A stretch of DNA of 64,000 bases from Halotia branconii CENA392 (lineage in GTDB: Bacteria > Cyanobacteriota > Cyanobacteriia > Cyanobacteriales > Nostocaceae), in contig NZ_CP124543.1 in assembly GCF_029953635.1 (NCBI RefSeq), positions 5,001,455-5,065,454 of the forward strand, read 5' to 3'. Under the pieces are notes generated by a model. That model was given only the letters and a program-made list of their open reading frames with translations, was not told the origin of the DNA and made no database searches. The position numbers were made by a program, and so were the translations under genes. Of this stretch, positions 8,977 through 18,360 are shown in pieces; the stretch's first letter is position 1; every line of letters begins with the position of its first letter.

Positions 8977-11900
8977 TTACTGATCGGACAGCATAATAAA
9001 GAAGACATTTTCTAACTCTTTCTCAAACCTAAGAGTTTTCACCATTTCGGCTTCTTGAGAGAAGATAGAATCAATGATAATCATGTCAGGCTTGGCTGAG
9101 AGAGCTTTATTAATGCATTCTTGAGGATCAGAGGCTTCAATTACGTTATAGCCCTGAGTTTGTAATACATCCGATATAGTTTTTAAAGTTGATGCATTTT
9201 TATCTACAACCAATACCTTTTTACTAGAAGTACCCTGGTAAAGCAGGGAACCAATTTCGTTGAGGAGTTGCTCTGTATTGATAGGTTTGGTGAGATAGCG
9301 ATCAATACCAATGTGATAGCCCCGTTCTTTGTTTTCAATAATTGACAAAATGATGATGGGAATGTCTGCCGTTTGGGGATCATTTTTGAGGACAGCTGCC
9401 ACATCGAAGCCATTGATTTGAGGCATCATCACATCCAAAAGAATCAAATCGGGACGAACTATTTTGATTTGATGAATTGCGTCCACGCCATCTTTTGCTT
9501 CCCGGACTTTGTAACCTTCATTTTCTAGTTGTTGACGCAATAGTTCTCGAATATTGGCATCATCATCAACAACTAAAATGGTTTTGCGGTTTTCGTTCAG
9601 TATAGTGTTTGTGGTAATGACATGTTCTTTAAGTTGTTTGACCAATGCATCCAGGTTCAGTTTGCTACTGGTTTTGTTGTCACTTTTGTAGGTGGGAATA
9701 ATAAATGAAAACGTGCTGCCTTTACCCGCTTCACTTTCTACCCAGATTCTACCACCATGATGATCGATAATTTGTTTACAGATGGGCAATCCTAGTCCTG
9801 TGCCTTTAGGTTTATCGGTGAGAGTATCGCCAACTTGACGGAATTTCTCGAACACTTTCGGCTGATCTTCAAATGTAATGCCAATACCTGTGTCAATGAC
9901 GCTAATGCAAACACCGTCATTCTTTTGTTTAACGCGACAGACTACAGAACCGGATTCGGTAAATTTAACGGCATTAGAAATTAGGTTAATTAAGACTTGC
10001 AGTAGACGATTGCGATCGCCTACTATTTGAGGAAGTCCGGGTTCAATCTCAGTAATTAACTGTAAACCATTAGTTTCAAACAACGCCCATGTAGAATTGG
10101 TTGCCCAATCAACTAACTCACTAGGATCAAGGGGCTGCATTTGCCATTCCACTTTACCGGCTTCCATCTTGGCAATGTCCAAGACATCATTAATTAAAGA
10201 TGTTAACCGTTCTGCTTCAGACACAATAATATTGAGATTGTCAGCCACCCGTTTGATTGTTTTTTGCAGCTTGCGGTCTTCGACAGCAATCATCGGGAAC
10301 ACATCAGTTTCTAGCTTTTCTTTAATAATGGACGCAAAACCGAGGACAGAAGTTAATGGTGTCCTCAGTTCATGGGAAACTGTGGAAATGAAATCAGTCT
10401 TCATCTTGTCGATTTCTTTTTCCGCTGTTACATCTCGAATCAGTAAAGCAGAACCGAAGCAAGCGGCTGGTTCGTTGGCCGCCGTTTTTTTGAATATAGC
10501 GGTGGCTACTGCTTGACCAATACGTTCCTTCGCCAAAGCAACTTCGGCCACAAACACCTCTTGGGGATGAGACTGAGTTCGGTCAATTAAGGCTGCTAAA
10601 CCGGATATTGGCAGTTCCCGGTAGTGTCCATTGAGGGTAGTGTCTGGTAATCCATGCATGGCTAAAAAGGCAGGATTGAAGTGGGTGATTTCTCCTGCGG
10701 TATCTGTTACCAAAAGACCATCGGCTAAGTTGTCCAAAATGGCATTTAACCCTTGGGCTTCGGCGAGCGTATTTTGCAATGCTGCCGTCCGTTCTGCAAC
10801 TCTGGCTTCCAGTTCTTGATTTAGTTGCCGCAGAGCGACTTCTGCTTGTTTGCGGGCAGTAATGTCAGTATTAATTTCCAGTATGGCGCAGGGTTGACCA
10901 AGGAAGTCCCGTTGTAATGTCCAACGACTCTGAACTGTGAGCAGTTTGCCATTGCAGGTGAGGTGTTCGACTTCTCCTTCCCAATTACCTTGCTGCAATA
11001 AATCGGCGATGATTTCTGTTTTTGGCTTGGGAAAGGTTTTAGTGATAAAAGTGTAAATACATTGGTCTTTGACTTGCTCACGGGTCAAATTGTAGAGACT
11101 TTCTGCACCTTGATTCCAGTACGAGATTCTGTCAGTTATGTCGCGTACAATAATGGCATCGCTGGAATGATTTAACATATCTAATAAACGTTGATTTTCG
11201 GCTTCTGCCAGCTTGCGATCGTGAATATTAGTACAAGTGCCAATCCATTCTCTAATGCTGCCATCTTCTTTCAGTACAGGAGCGCCACAGACCGAGAAGT
11301 AGCGATAATTACCATCTTTACCAAGTAATCGATATTCGGTTTGATAAAGACTCTGGTTTGCTACAGCTGCATTCCAAACTTCTGTAGAGTGGGAACGGTC
11401 ATCAGGATGAACCGCATTGAGCCAGCCCCACCCATCGACTTCTTCTTCAGTCTGCCCTGTATAAGCTATCCAGGTAAGCATGTCACAGCTTATCCCTAAT
11501 CCTTCCGGTGCAGCCCCCCAGACTATTTGGGAGCTAGCAGTTACTAAAGAGCGATATCGTTCTTTTAGTCGTTGATTTTCAGCTTCTGCCAGTTTGCGAT
11601 CGTGAATATCCGTACATGTACCAATCCACTCACGAACGCTACCATCTTCTTCAATGACGGGGGCACCCCAGACCCAAAAGTAGCGATAGTTACCATCCTT
11701 TCCGCGTATTCGATATTCAATTTGATACATGCTCAGGTTTGCTACAGCAATACCCCAAGCTTCTCCGGTGTAACCACGATCATCGGGATGAACAGCATCA
11801 ATCCAACCTCCGTTTTCAGCTTCGGCTAAAGTTTGCCCTGTATAGGCTATCCAATCTTTCAATTCAAAGCAAATTCCTTCTGGTGTGCTGACCCAGATAA

Positions 11901-12345
11901 TTTGCGTATTAGTTTTCACTAGAGAGCGGTATCTGGCTTCGCTCTGTTTTAAGATTGCTTCGGAGTGTTGATATTCTTTTTGGCTAAGCTTGATGTCGCT
12001 GATGTCCTCTACACTTGAGTAAATTAGCCGTTCTCCATCCTGCTCAATTATCCGTTCAGAAATTTTGACTGGAACCAAGTGTCCGTCTTTATGAAGATAT
12101 TCCTGCTCATAAGACCTATAGCGACCAGTCTGTTCTAGGATTTCTAGTATGGTTTGCTTGGCAACATATTTTTCAGGATTCATCTGCCAGTAGTTCAGGT
12201 TTAAGACTTCTGGGACAGTACGCCCTAAAATGGCAGCATAGGCGGGATTGATCTGAACTAGCGTCCCATCTGTTCGGCAAAGTACCAAACCAACGGGACA
12301 TTGTTCAAATAGCTGACGGTTGTATTGATCAAGTTGGTTAGACAT
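8977..12345 (-). CDS. Multi-PAS hybrid histidine kinase with two receiver domains
   Basis: A 1122-residue cytoplasmic sensor kinase with no clear membrane segment. By my count there are five PAS/PAC units (about 9-120, 133-255, 263-380, 388-502, 530-640). The dimerisation domain has the autophosphorylated His658 in VSHELRTP, and the HATPase domain (about 770-890) has the GTGLGLPICKQ box. Receiver 1 (922-1035) has phosphoacceptor Asp971. Receiver 2 (1043-1122) keeps an Asp in IIIDS but stops after the fourth strand, so it lacks the conserved Lys and looks truncated. The second and third PAS units are closely similar, suggesting recent duplication. The start at 12345 follows AAGGAA by 9 bases. 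It sits between a kinase and a receiver gene on the same strand. Confidence 0.93.
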   Translation of the reverse strand: MSNQLDQYNRQLFEQCPVGLVLCRTDGTLVQINPAYAAILGRTVPEVLNLNYWQMNPEKYVAKQTILEILEQTGRYRSYEQEYLHKDGHLVPVKISERIIEQDGERLIYSSVEDISDIKLSQKEYQHSEAILKQSEARYRSLVKTNTQIIWVSTPEGICFELKDWIAYTGQTLAEAENGGWIDAVHPDDRGYTGEAWGIAVANLSMYQIEYRIRGKDGNYRYFWVWGAPVIEEDGSVREWIGTCTDIHDRKLAEAENQRLKERYRSLVTASSQIVWGAAPEGLGISCDMLTWIAYTGQTEEEVDGWGWLNAVHPDDRSHSTEVWNAAVANQSLYQTEYRLLGKDGNYRYFSVCGAPVLKEDGSIREWIGTCTNIHDRKLAEAENQRLLDMLNHSSDAIIVRDITDRISYWNQGAESLYNLTREQVKDQCIYTFITKTFPKPKTEIIADLLQQGNWEGEVEHLTCNGKLLTVQSRWTLQRDFLGQPCAILEINTDITARKQAEVALRQLNQELEARVAERTAALQNTLAEAQGLNAILDNLADGLLVTDTAGEITHFNPAFLAMHGLPDTTLNGHYRELPISGLAALIDRTQSHPQEVFVAEVALAKERIGQAVATAIFKKTAANEPAACFGSALLIRDVTAEKEIDKMKTDFISTVSHELRTPLTSVLGFASIIKEKLETDVFPMIAVEDRKLQKTIKRVADNLNIIVSEAERLTSLINDVLDIAKMEAGKVEWQMQPLDPSELVDWATNSTWALFETNGLQLITEIEPGLPQIVGDRNRLLQVLINLISNAVKFTESGSVVCRVKQKNDGVCISVIDTGIGITFEDQPKVFEKFRQVGDTLTDKPKGTGLGLPICKQIIDHHGGRIWVESEAGKGSTFSFIIPTYKSDNKTSSKLNLDALVKQLKEHVITTNTILNENRKTILVVDDDANIRELLRQQLENEGYKVREAKDGVDAIHQIKIVRPDLILLDVMMPQINGFDVAAVLKNDPQTADIPIIILSIIENKERGYHIGIDRYLTKPINTEQLLNEIGSLLYQGTSSKKVLVVDKNASTLKTISDVLQTQGYNVIEASDPQECINKALSAKPDMIIIDSIFSQEAEMVKTLRFEKELENVFFIMLSDQ

Positions 12346-12500
12346 AGTTGTAATTTCCTTAGTCGTGTAAGTATTTAGGGTGAGGACAACAAGCAATACC
12401 TTTCGGTTAAGCGAGGAAACGGGAACAGAAAAACCCTTTAACCTCTTCTTTTGTCAAAGACGCTGCGCTGGCTTATCTTTTCCTAAAGGTCAATTCCAAG

Positions 12501-14438
12501 TTAAAAATGCTTAACTGAACAGTATTGGGACAACAAAGTGGCGTAAAGCTTTAATGAAATTGGATGGCGTTGGAACATTTGGTAAATTTGATCGGGGGAT
12601 GTATCATCAACGTCTGGACTCTGCTGTGAAAGTCGCCGAATCAGTTGAGTATGGCGGATAAGTAAATCTGTCGATTTGAGCGTTGGAGTTGTTGATGGAA
12701 TGAAGCAGTCTACATCAACATCAATAGGAGAGGTTGGAGAGATAGAAATCTTGTTAATTTCTTCTTCAGCAGCAGCTACCATTGAATAATTCACCGGAAT
12801 TTGAATCCAAAACTCTGTCCCTTTACTTGGTTGAGAATGACATTTGAGAACTCCCCCGTGTCTGTCTACAACAATTTGGTAGCTAATTGCCATACCTAAT
12901 CCGGTTCCCTTGCCAATATCTTTTGTAGTAAAGAAGGGATCGTAAATGTGTCGAATGATCTCTTCGTTCATGCCTGGGCCATTGTCAGTAATGCGAATCA
13001 CAACCCAGTGTTCATCGATCGCTTCAGTGTGAATGCAGATTTGGGGAGTAGATATTTGTTTATTGTCCATTCCCTCCTCTAGAGCATCAATGGCATTAGC
13101 CAGGATGTTCATAAACACTTGATTTAACTGTCCGGGATAGCATTCAATTAAGGGAAGTTTTGCGTAGTCTTTAACAATTTCAATCGCTGGACGGTTAGTA
13201 GCTGCTTTTAGACGATGGTGCAGAATCATTAATGTACCTTCTATGCCATCGTGGATGTTGACGGTTTTCATTTGGGCTTCATCATGGCGGGAGAAATTTT
13301 TCAGAGATTTGACAATTTCTACAATGCGATCGCTGCCCAGTTTCATTGAATCCAGCATCTTGGGCAGATCTTGCATAATAAATTCCACATCAATGGCATC
13401 TAGCTCTGATTGCAGATCTGGCGGAGCCACTGGTAAAAATTTTTGATAGTCTTGCAGTAGATGCAATAAATCGTTGGCATACTCGGCAACATACTTCAAA
13501 TTGCCGCAAATGAAGTTAACTGGATTGTTGATTTCGTGGGCAACTCCGGCAACAAGTTGTCCTAAACTGGACATTTTCTCGCTTTGGATTAACTGAGTTT
13601 GTGCTAGTTGTAAATCTTGAAGAGCTTGCTGAAGCTTTGTTGTTTGGGCTTTAGCCTGAATGGCTGCTTGAGTACTTTGCTCGAAAAGCAAAGCTTTTTC
13701 AATGGCGATCGCTGTTTGAGAGGCAAAGATACTCACGAGTTTGAGGTGTTCGGCTGTGTATGAGTCTGTTTTGGATGTGCCGATAGCGATCGCTCCCAAT
13801 ACTCGCTCTTTGGCTCTCAACGGTACACAAATTAGAGCGCCTAAGTTTTCTTCTCCCTTTAATCGAGGATCGGCTTGGACATTATTGATGATTTCTGCCC
13901 GGTTGGATTGCACAATGTGGCCAATAATTCCCTTACTCGGTTGCGGTTGATTGTCGTTGTCAAACAACATTCCAAATTCGGCAATAATTTCAAATGCAGC
14001 TGCATCCGGACTCAAAAGCAAAATTATCCCCGCAGACGATTCAATCAATTGACTTATTTCCTGAAGCACGAGTTGGGCAATCTGTCGCCTATCTAAACTC
14101 GTTGTCAGTTGAGTCGAGATATCCTCAAACAAATCAATTTCTTGATATCGTTCTAGCAATTCTTTGGCGAGTTCTTTTTTCTCAGCTTCCTGTTTTGCTA
14201 TAAACGAGAGCAAAGTTGCTATTAGAGTTGCCTGTTCTTCTCCAACCACCCAACCGATAATGTCTACTGACCCCTTGATGGGATATCGGTTTTGTGAAGT
14301 TTGCTCTCCAATGCTGATTAGTTTTGTGCCGTCTACCAGTTCAACATCAATAGCAATATTGAACTGACATGCTAAATCCTCAAGCAGAGACAGTAACTCT
14401 TTTTTGTTAAGAATCTTTTTCAGGTTAACTACCGACAT
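12501..14438 (-). CDS. GAF-domain sensor histidine kinase
   Basis: A 645-residue soluble kinase. It has an N-terminal region (about 1-90), a GAF domain at about 110-260 that ends in ASQTAIAIEKALLFEQ, a coiled-coil linker, and a His-containing box MSSLGQLVAGVAHEINNPVN. The HATPase domain carries FMNILANAIDA (N box), ITDNGPGM (G1) and GKGTGLGMAIS (G2). The start at 14438 is supported by GGAGGGG upstream. It is the first gene of the operon with the hybrid kinase and the receiver. The architecture resembles the C-terminal half of the giant cyanobacterial Ser/Thr-kinase/AAA/GAF/His-kinase proteins, and a relic of such an N-terminus lies just upstream. Confidence 0.92.
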   Translation of the reverse strand: MSVVNLKKILNKKELLSLLEDLACQFNIAIDVELVDGTKLISIGEQTSQNRYPIKGSVDIIGWVVGEEQATLIATLLSFIAKQEAEKKELAKELLERYQEIDLFEDISTQLTTSLDRRQIAQLVLQEISQLIESSAGIILLLSPDAAAFEIIAEFGMLFDNDNQPQPSKGIIGHIVQSNRAEIINNVQADPRLKGEENLGALICVPLRAKERVLGAIAIGTSKTDSYTAEHLKLVSIFASQTAIAIEKALLFEQSTQAAIQAKAQTTKLQQALQDLQLAQTQLIQSEKMSSLGQLVAGVAHEINNPVNFICGNLKYVAEYANDLLHLLQDYQKFLPVAPPDLQSELDAIDVEFIMQDLPKMLDSMKLGSDRIVEIVKSLKNFSRHDEAQMKTVNIHDGIEGTLMILHHRLKAATNRPAIEIVKDYAKLPLIECYPGQLNQVFMNILANAIDALEEGMDNKQISTPQICIHTEAIDEHWVVIRITDNGPGMNEEIIRHIYDPFFTTKDIGKGTGLGMAISYQIVVDRHGGVLKCHSQPSKGTEFWIQIPVNYSMVAAAEEEINKISISPTSPIDVDVDCFIPSTTPTLKSTDLLIRHTQLIRRLSQQSPDVDDTSPDQIYQMFQRHPISLKLYATLLSQYCSVKHF

Positions 14439-14671
14439 AAAGAAATCCCCTCCCATTGGCACAGCCTTTTGTAGAGAAGGGACTTAGTTAGTATTTTTGT
14501 AAAGTTTGTGATGGCAATGGAAAATTGGTCAGTGTAGCGAACTGCCCAACGAACTAAAGTTCGACCCTCACAGTAAATTTCTTTGATGATCAGATAGCCG
14601 AGAATCGAAACGGTAGTGTTAGCAGAACCATTTGTTTGCTTAACATCCCCGGACAATAAAGAAATTGCCAT
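14429..14671 (-). pseudogene. Possible relic of a Ser/Thr-kinase N-terminus
   Basis: An open frame of 80 codons whose first 45 residues (ILGYLIIKEIYCEGRTLV and following) resemble, from memory, the N-terminus of giant cyanobacterial multi-sensor kinases (pattern GY.I.E.IY.G.RTLVYR..R..DQ.PV.IK). After residue 45 the similarity ends and the frame runs into the start of the GAF kinase gene in another frame. No ribosome-binding site is visible. I infer that a larger fused kinase gene was here and lost its middle. It could also be a chance frame. Confidence 0.35.
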
Positions 14672-14774
14672 AGTAGTCTGGGAATATAATAATTTACTAA
14701 TAAGACTAGTCTTCCCAGAAAGTTTGACGGCATAACGGTGAAGTGAATTGGGCAGTAAATATTTTTACTTTCGC

Positions 14775-16151
14775 TTACAATCCTAGCCAAGCTAAAAAAT
14801 TATTCCACCAAGAATTTGTCAGATTGCTTCCATTTAATCGCATTTTTTGGCGAATTTCCTGGATATTCCAATTGGTTAACTTAGCCAAAGTTTGTGCTTC
14901 TTGCTCAAAACGCTTGGGTAAAGATCGTTTGTATTCTCTACCTGCTTGACACTTGAGTTCACCTGTAAAAGGATGTTGCAAAATATAACGTCCTTGGAAA
15001 GACTCGCGGTTGGAAGTTTGTTGAAACATGGGGTCTTCTGGGAACTTATCGCGGGTATAGCGGATATGCAATCGAGTGATGAAGACATTATTATTCACCG
15101 GAAATGGACGACCAAAGCCAGGAGATGCCGGTATACTCCTTGTAGAATTACCATCCAGCCAAAATACACCTGCTTGCTTGAGTTCCTCTGAAGTCAACGG
15201 TTCCGCAGAACAAGGATCGCAACTACTCATATCCCAGGCATATTCCAAAAAAGCAACTTTTTTATCTTCTTTGGTGTAGACAGTTTGAAACATCGATTTG
15301 TAAAACTCGCCAAACTCATCTTTGACAAACACTGGGATATTGGTATTTGACGGGATTTTAACTGTCCGGTAGTTGGTGATTTCTGCTTGTCCTTGAGGCG
15401 AGAGAATGTAGACAAGCAAGTCTTGTTCTTTGGTAGCGTTGATCATGCCCAAACGAATCGGTAACATGAACTTGGGTGACTGATAGGAAATTTGTAGTGG
15501 ACGCAGCAATTGATAGCCAGATTTCTCGAATTTATCTAAGTTAACTTTAGCCACAAAGAATTTCATTGAAGAACGAATATAAGGTTTAAGTAACTGTTTG
15601 GCTCCTCTAGGAATTTTGTAACCATTACGGTTGAGCCAAGTTTCCAGTCCACCAGATTCTTTCGCACTTAAGATCACAATGTCATATTCGCCAACATTGA
15701 AACGCGCTTCGACTGTGACACCCAAACTGCGATCGCTTATTTTACTCTCTAATTGATTACTGGCTGCTGATCTCGGTGCAGGTGCGGCTTCAAATACTCT
15801 ATCGTCTACAGCACAAGGGTCAGAGTCGAAATATTCTACTAATCGCGGCGCACTAAAAGCATCTAAACGTTCGATAATTTTGGATTCAGCGACATGGACT
15901 TGCTCTTTTTGTAATACTGTCGGCACAGGTACTACCATTGCAAAATCTTTGACTTCTCCTTGAAAGTCGTTTGCCATCGTCAAAACAGTGCGATCGCCAT
16001 CTCGCGCAATTATTACCTGAGAAGCTTGGTTATAAAGTTTGGTATCAGCCTTGGCAACATAAAATCCACAGAACGCCCAAGCCGCAGGTGCAAAGCACAA
16101 CACAGCAACCAAAACCAGCAATAATGGAATTACCAATTTAAAACGGTTCAT
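14775..16151 (-). CDS. DUF2330 domain protein, exported
   Basis: A 458-residue protein with a classical signal peptide (residues 1-26, ending PAAWA) followed at once by FCGFYVAKAD, the typical opening of DUF2330 proteins, with a conserved Cys. Later Cys appear as a DPC motif (about residue 110) and a CDPC motif near residue 310, which suggests disulfides or metal contacts. It follows an RnfD/NqrB-like membrane gene by one base on the same strand, so the two are an operon. The DUF2330 function is not established. The pairing suggests a periplasmic partner of a redox membrane complex, which is inference. Confidence 0.85.
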   Translation of the reverse strand: MNRFKLVIPLLLVLVAVLCFAPAAWAFCGFYVAKADTKLYNQASQVIIARDGDRTVLTMANDFQGEVKDFAMVVPVPTVLQKEQVHVAESKIIERLDAFSAPRLVEYFDSDPCAVDDRVFEAAPAPRSAASNQLESKISDRSLGVTVEARFNVGEYDIVILSAKESGGLETWLNRNGYKIPRGAKQLLKPYIRSSMKFFVAKVNLDKFEKSGYQLLRPLQISYQSPKFMLPIRLGMINATKEQDLLVYILSPQGQAEITNYRTVKIPSNTNIPVFVKDEFGEFYKSMFQTVYTKEDKKVAFLEYAWDMSSCDPCSAEPLTSEELKQAGVFWLDGNSTRSIPASPGFGRPFPVNNNVFITRLHIRYTRDKFPEDPMFQQTSNRESFQGRYILQHPFTGELKCQAGREYKRSLPKRFEQEAQTLAKLTNWNIQEIRQKMRLNGSNLTNSWWNNFLAWLGL

Positions 16152-16152
16152 T

Positions 16153-17001
16153 TTATACCTCGATTTTTAAGTTAAGCTTGTTTGTCCTCTGCCCCCCTGC
16201 CTCTTGCTTTAGCCAAGAAAATTGCGGAGCTGACCACAAAACATCTATCAGGATGGTTAATGGTGCAAGGACAAATAATGCCCAAAAAACTGCGGTGGAA
16301 ATAAAGAAATAATTCCGCAGGATAAAAGTCACAATGGCGATACATACAGCCCAAATAATACGCCCAAGGCGGGCGTTGGGAATTGAACGGGGATCTGTAA
16401 CCATAAACAAAGCAAACAGCAGCAAAGAACCACTCATCAACCGATGGCAGTAAACATCCCAAGTCCAACCCAGCCAAAGATTACGAATTGCTTCTAGTAA
16501 AGAATACGCGCCTAAAAAAGCTGCCGTGGTGTCCCAGCGTCCTACTCGCTGTAAAATCATGCCACCAGTCCCAGCAAATAACAGCCCGTACCACCATTCT
16601 TCACCCCATTGTCCCGGCGAAACCCAAGCATCGGGTGCTAGAACCAAGGCGGAAATGATGCCAAAGTTAGCAGGGTTAAAGAAATGCTTATCACCGACTT
16701 GAAAAAGAAATTTACTCGCGATCGCACTTATTCCTGCCAAAACCATTGTTGTCCAATGGTCAGCCCGCAATAGTAAACTGAGTCCCAATGCGGTAATCAA
16801 AGCGCTGCGAAGACTTGTGAACTGTCCTATTTTTGGTTCTTTACTAACGACTAATGACAATATCCACTGTGTAAATAAACAAGTGGCGATCGCTACTGCA
16901 ATTAATGGCGATCGTAGTGTCCAGTCTCTTGTACCAATTCCTAAGACCAGAAACAAGCCGAGGAATAGAATTTGATAATCTCGTATATCTTTAAACAACA
17001 T
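16153..17001 (-). CDS. RnfD/NqrB-like integral membrane protein
   Basis: A 282-residue protein with about eight to ten membrane helices. It has the family features of the NqrB/RnfD subunit, including FNPANFG in the middle and an MVTDPRSIPN segment near the C-terminal third. In known complexes this subunit binds flavin and takes part in ion-coupled electron transfer. No other rnf or nqr subunits are in the window, so it acts alone or with the DUF2330 protein encoded one base downstream. Family membership is fairly sure; the role in this pair is unknown. Confidence 0.8.
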   Translation of the reverse strand: MLFKDIRDYQILFLGLFLVLGIGTRDWTLRSPLIAVAIATCLFTQWILSLVVSKEPKIGQFTSLRSALITALGLSLLLRADHWTTMVLAGISAIASKFLFQVGDKHFFNPANFGIISALVLAPDAWVSPGQWGEEWWYGLLFAGTGGMILQRVGRWDTTAAFLGAYSLLEAIRNLWLGWTWDVYCHRLMSGSLLLFALFMVTDPRSIPNARLGRIIWAVCIAIVTFILRNYFFISTAVFWALFVLAPLTILIDVLWSAPQFSWLKQEAGGQRTNKLNLKIEV

Positions 17002-17338
17002 TAACCCTTAATTCAGGGATTACCCGTAGATTTTTTATTAATCTAAACGAGTACAAGCTCAAATAATATTGCTGTTACAGATTCTGTTACAAAATTAGTT
17101 TTTAAAGAATATTCGGTATGCAGGGGAAGAAGAGGCAGGGGAGCAGGGGGGAAATAGGTAATTTTTCTTCATCTCCCTTGCACCCCGCACCCCGAAGTTG
17201 CTCTACTTGGGGAGACACGCCAGTTCCTTCAAGTCGGGAAACCGCAAGGGCGGACTGGCTCCCCAAGACCGCACTTCTGTTCTGCCCCAATTCCTCTTTT
17301 TCATGCCCCATGCCTAATACGTTCTTTCGTGATGGCTA
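17002..17338. repeat. Intergenic repeat cluster (G/C-rich Nostoc-type)
   Basis: Bases 17118-17310 are a mosaic of short family repeats: purine-rich GGGGAGCAGGGGG tracts, TGCACCCCGCACCCCGAAG, and a piece with CCCCAAGACCGCACTTCT next to TCTGCCCCAATTCCT. The last two recur in inverted orientation at 47610-47660. Open frames across it are artefacts of the repeats. No gene is apparent. Confidence 0.75.
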
Positions 17339-17695
17339 TTACTCATTTCCCAAATCTAACTGTACTTGCACTCCATCATTGCCGTTCATAGATTGAGCCG
17401 GCTGCAAGATAATCTGATTATCTGGCAATGATATTGCCTCATTCAAACGAAGTCTATTTGGAGTGATATTATTTTCTACATCATTAATGGAGCTGCTTTT
17501 TGAATTTGTACCATCAAAGAATTTTGTAAAATCATCCTGGGCTGTTCTATTACCAACCCCTTCTAGAGAATCACCAGTTAATTGATAGTTTTGTATGTTT
17601 AAAGCGGGTGCTTCTGGTGACTGGGCGTGAACCGGGCTTCCTAAGCTGGCAAAAGCTGCCATAATTGCTAATGCAGCTATAATTTTGGCGTTCAT
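17339..17695 (-). CDS. Small exported protein of unknown function
   Basis: A 118-residue protein with a clear signal peptide (about 1-24, cleavage after VHA) and a polar, Asn/Asp-rich, Cys-free mature part. The start is preceded by GGGG at a suitable distance. I do not recognise a family. It lies downstream of mysC in the same orientation but 665 bases away, so it is not obviously in the mycosporine operon, and it is too small and of the wrong type to be a terminal ligase. Confidence 0.6.
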   Translation of the reverse strand: MNAKIIAALAIMAAFASLGSPVHAQSPEAPALNIQNYQLTGDSLEGVGNRTAQDDFTKFFDGTNSKSSSINDVENNITPNRLRLNEAISLPDNQIILQPAQSMNGNDGVQVQLDLGNE

Positions 17696-18360
17696 TAGTT
17701 TTACCCCAATTCTTTAATTTGTTGTTTGTTGTTACTTTCTAAATGAACTACTTTTTTATTTTTACAAATTATCTATATACCATGCACAATGGTATTGAGA
17801 TAATATACGAATTGTCAATATTTATGAGGCGTTTTTGATGAAGATAAATAGACAAAATGCTGTAATAGTAATGTTGTAAATAATGCCAATTCACAACAAT
17901 GTAGTAAATAAATTTATTAATGGTAAATTACTTAAAAGTAAAAGAGCGTTATTCTTAACGTTTATTTAACATGATCCAAGGTATTGATATATAAATCTTG
18001 ATTAAGTTATAAAATCTTGACAGATAAAACCGAGAAATAATTTTTACTTGTTTTATAATCCAGAATCGAGAGGCTAAATTGAACAATAAAACTCATGTTT
18101 ATTTAATTTAGGCTCGTTGTCTCATCTTTTCTCCTGAATTTACTGTCAATACCTTACCAATTTCAAGTTGTTAGTGTTTTTTAAAACTATCTATAATTTG
18201 TTGCTAAAAAATCATATATTTATATTTAGTAATATTGTCACTTTTTACACTCGTACATATATTACAAAATGAAGTGCGAAATGTGGGTCAATTAGTTAAT
18301 ATAATATTTTTCAACGCAAAGGTACGCAGAGGAACGCAAGAGTTCCTCTGTGTAAGGTAA
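17696..18360. other. AT-rich gap below mysC with a terminal hairpin
   Basis: No gene is visible in these 665 bases. Right after the mysC stop a perfect hairpin lies at 18327-18350, with 9-base arms CAGAGGAAC and GTTCCTCTG and a 6-base loop. It could slow or end mysABC transcription, but the T tract is not adjacent. No mysD (D-Ala-D-Ala-ligase-like) or mysE (NRPS-like) sequence is here. Confidence 0.5.

Noticed and set aside
17118..17396. 92-codon frame on the plus strand
   Set aside because: It crosses repeat DNA and overlaps the end of a supported exported-protein gene; the composition is that of translated repeats.
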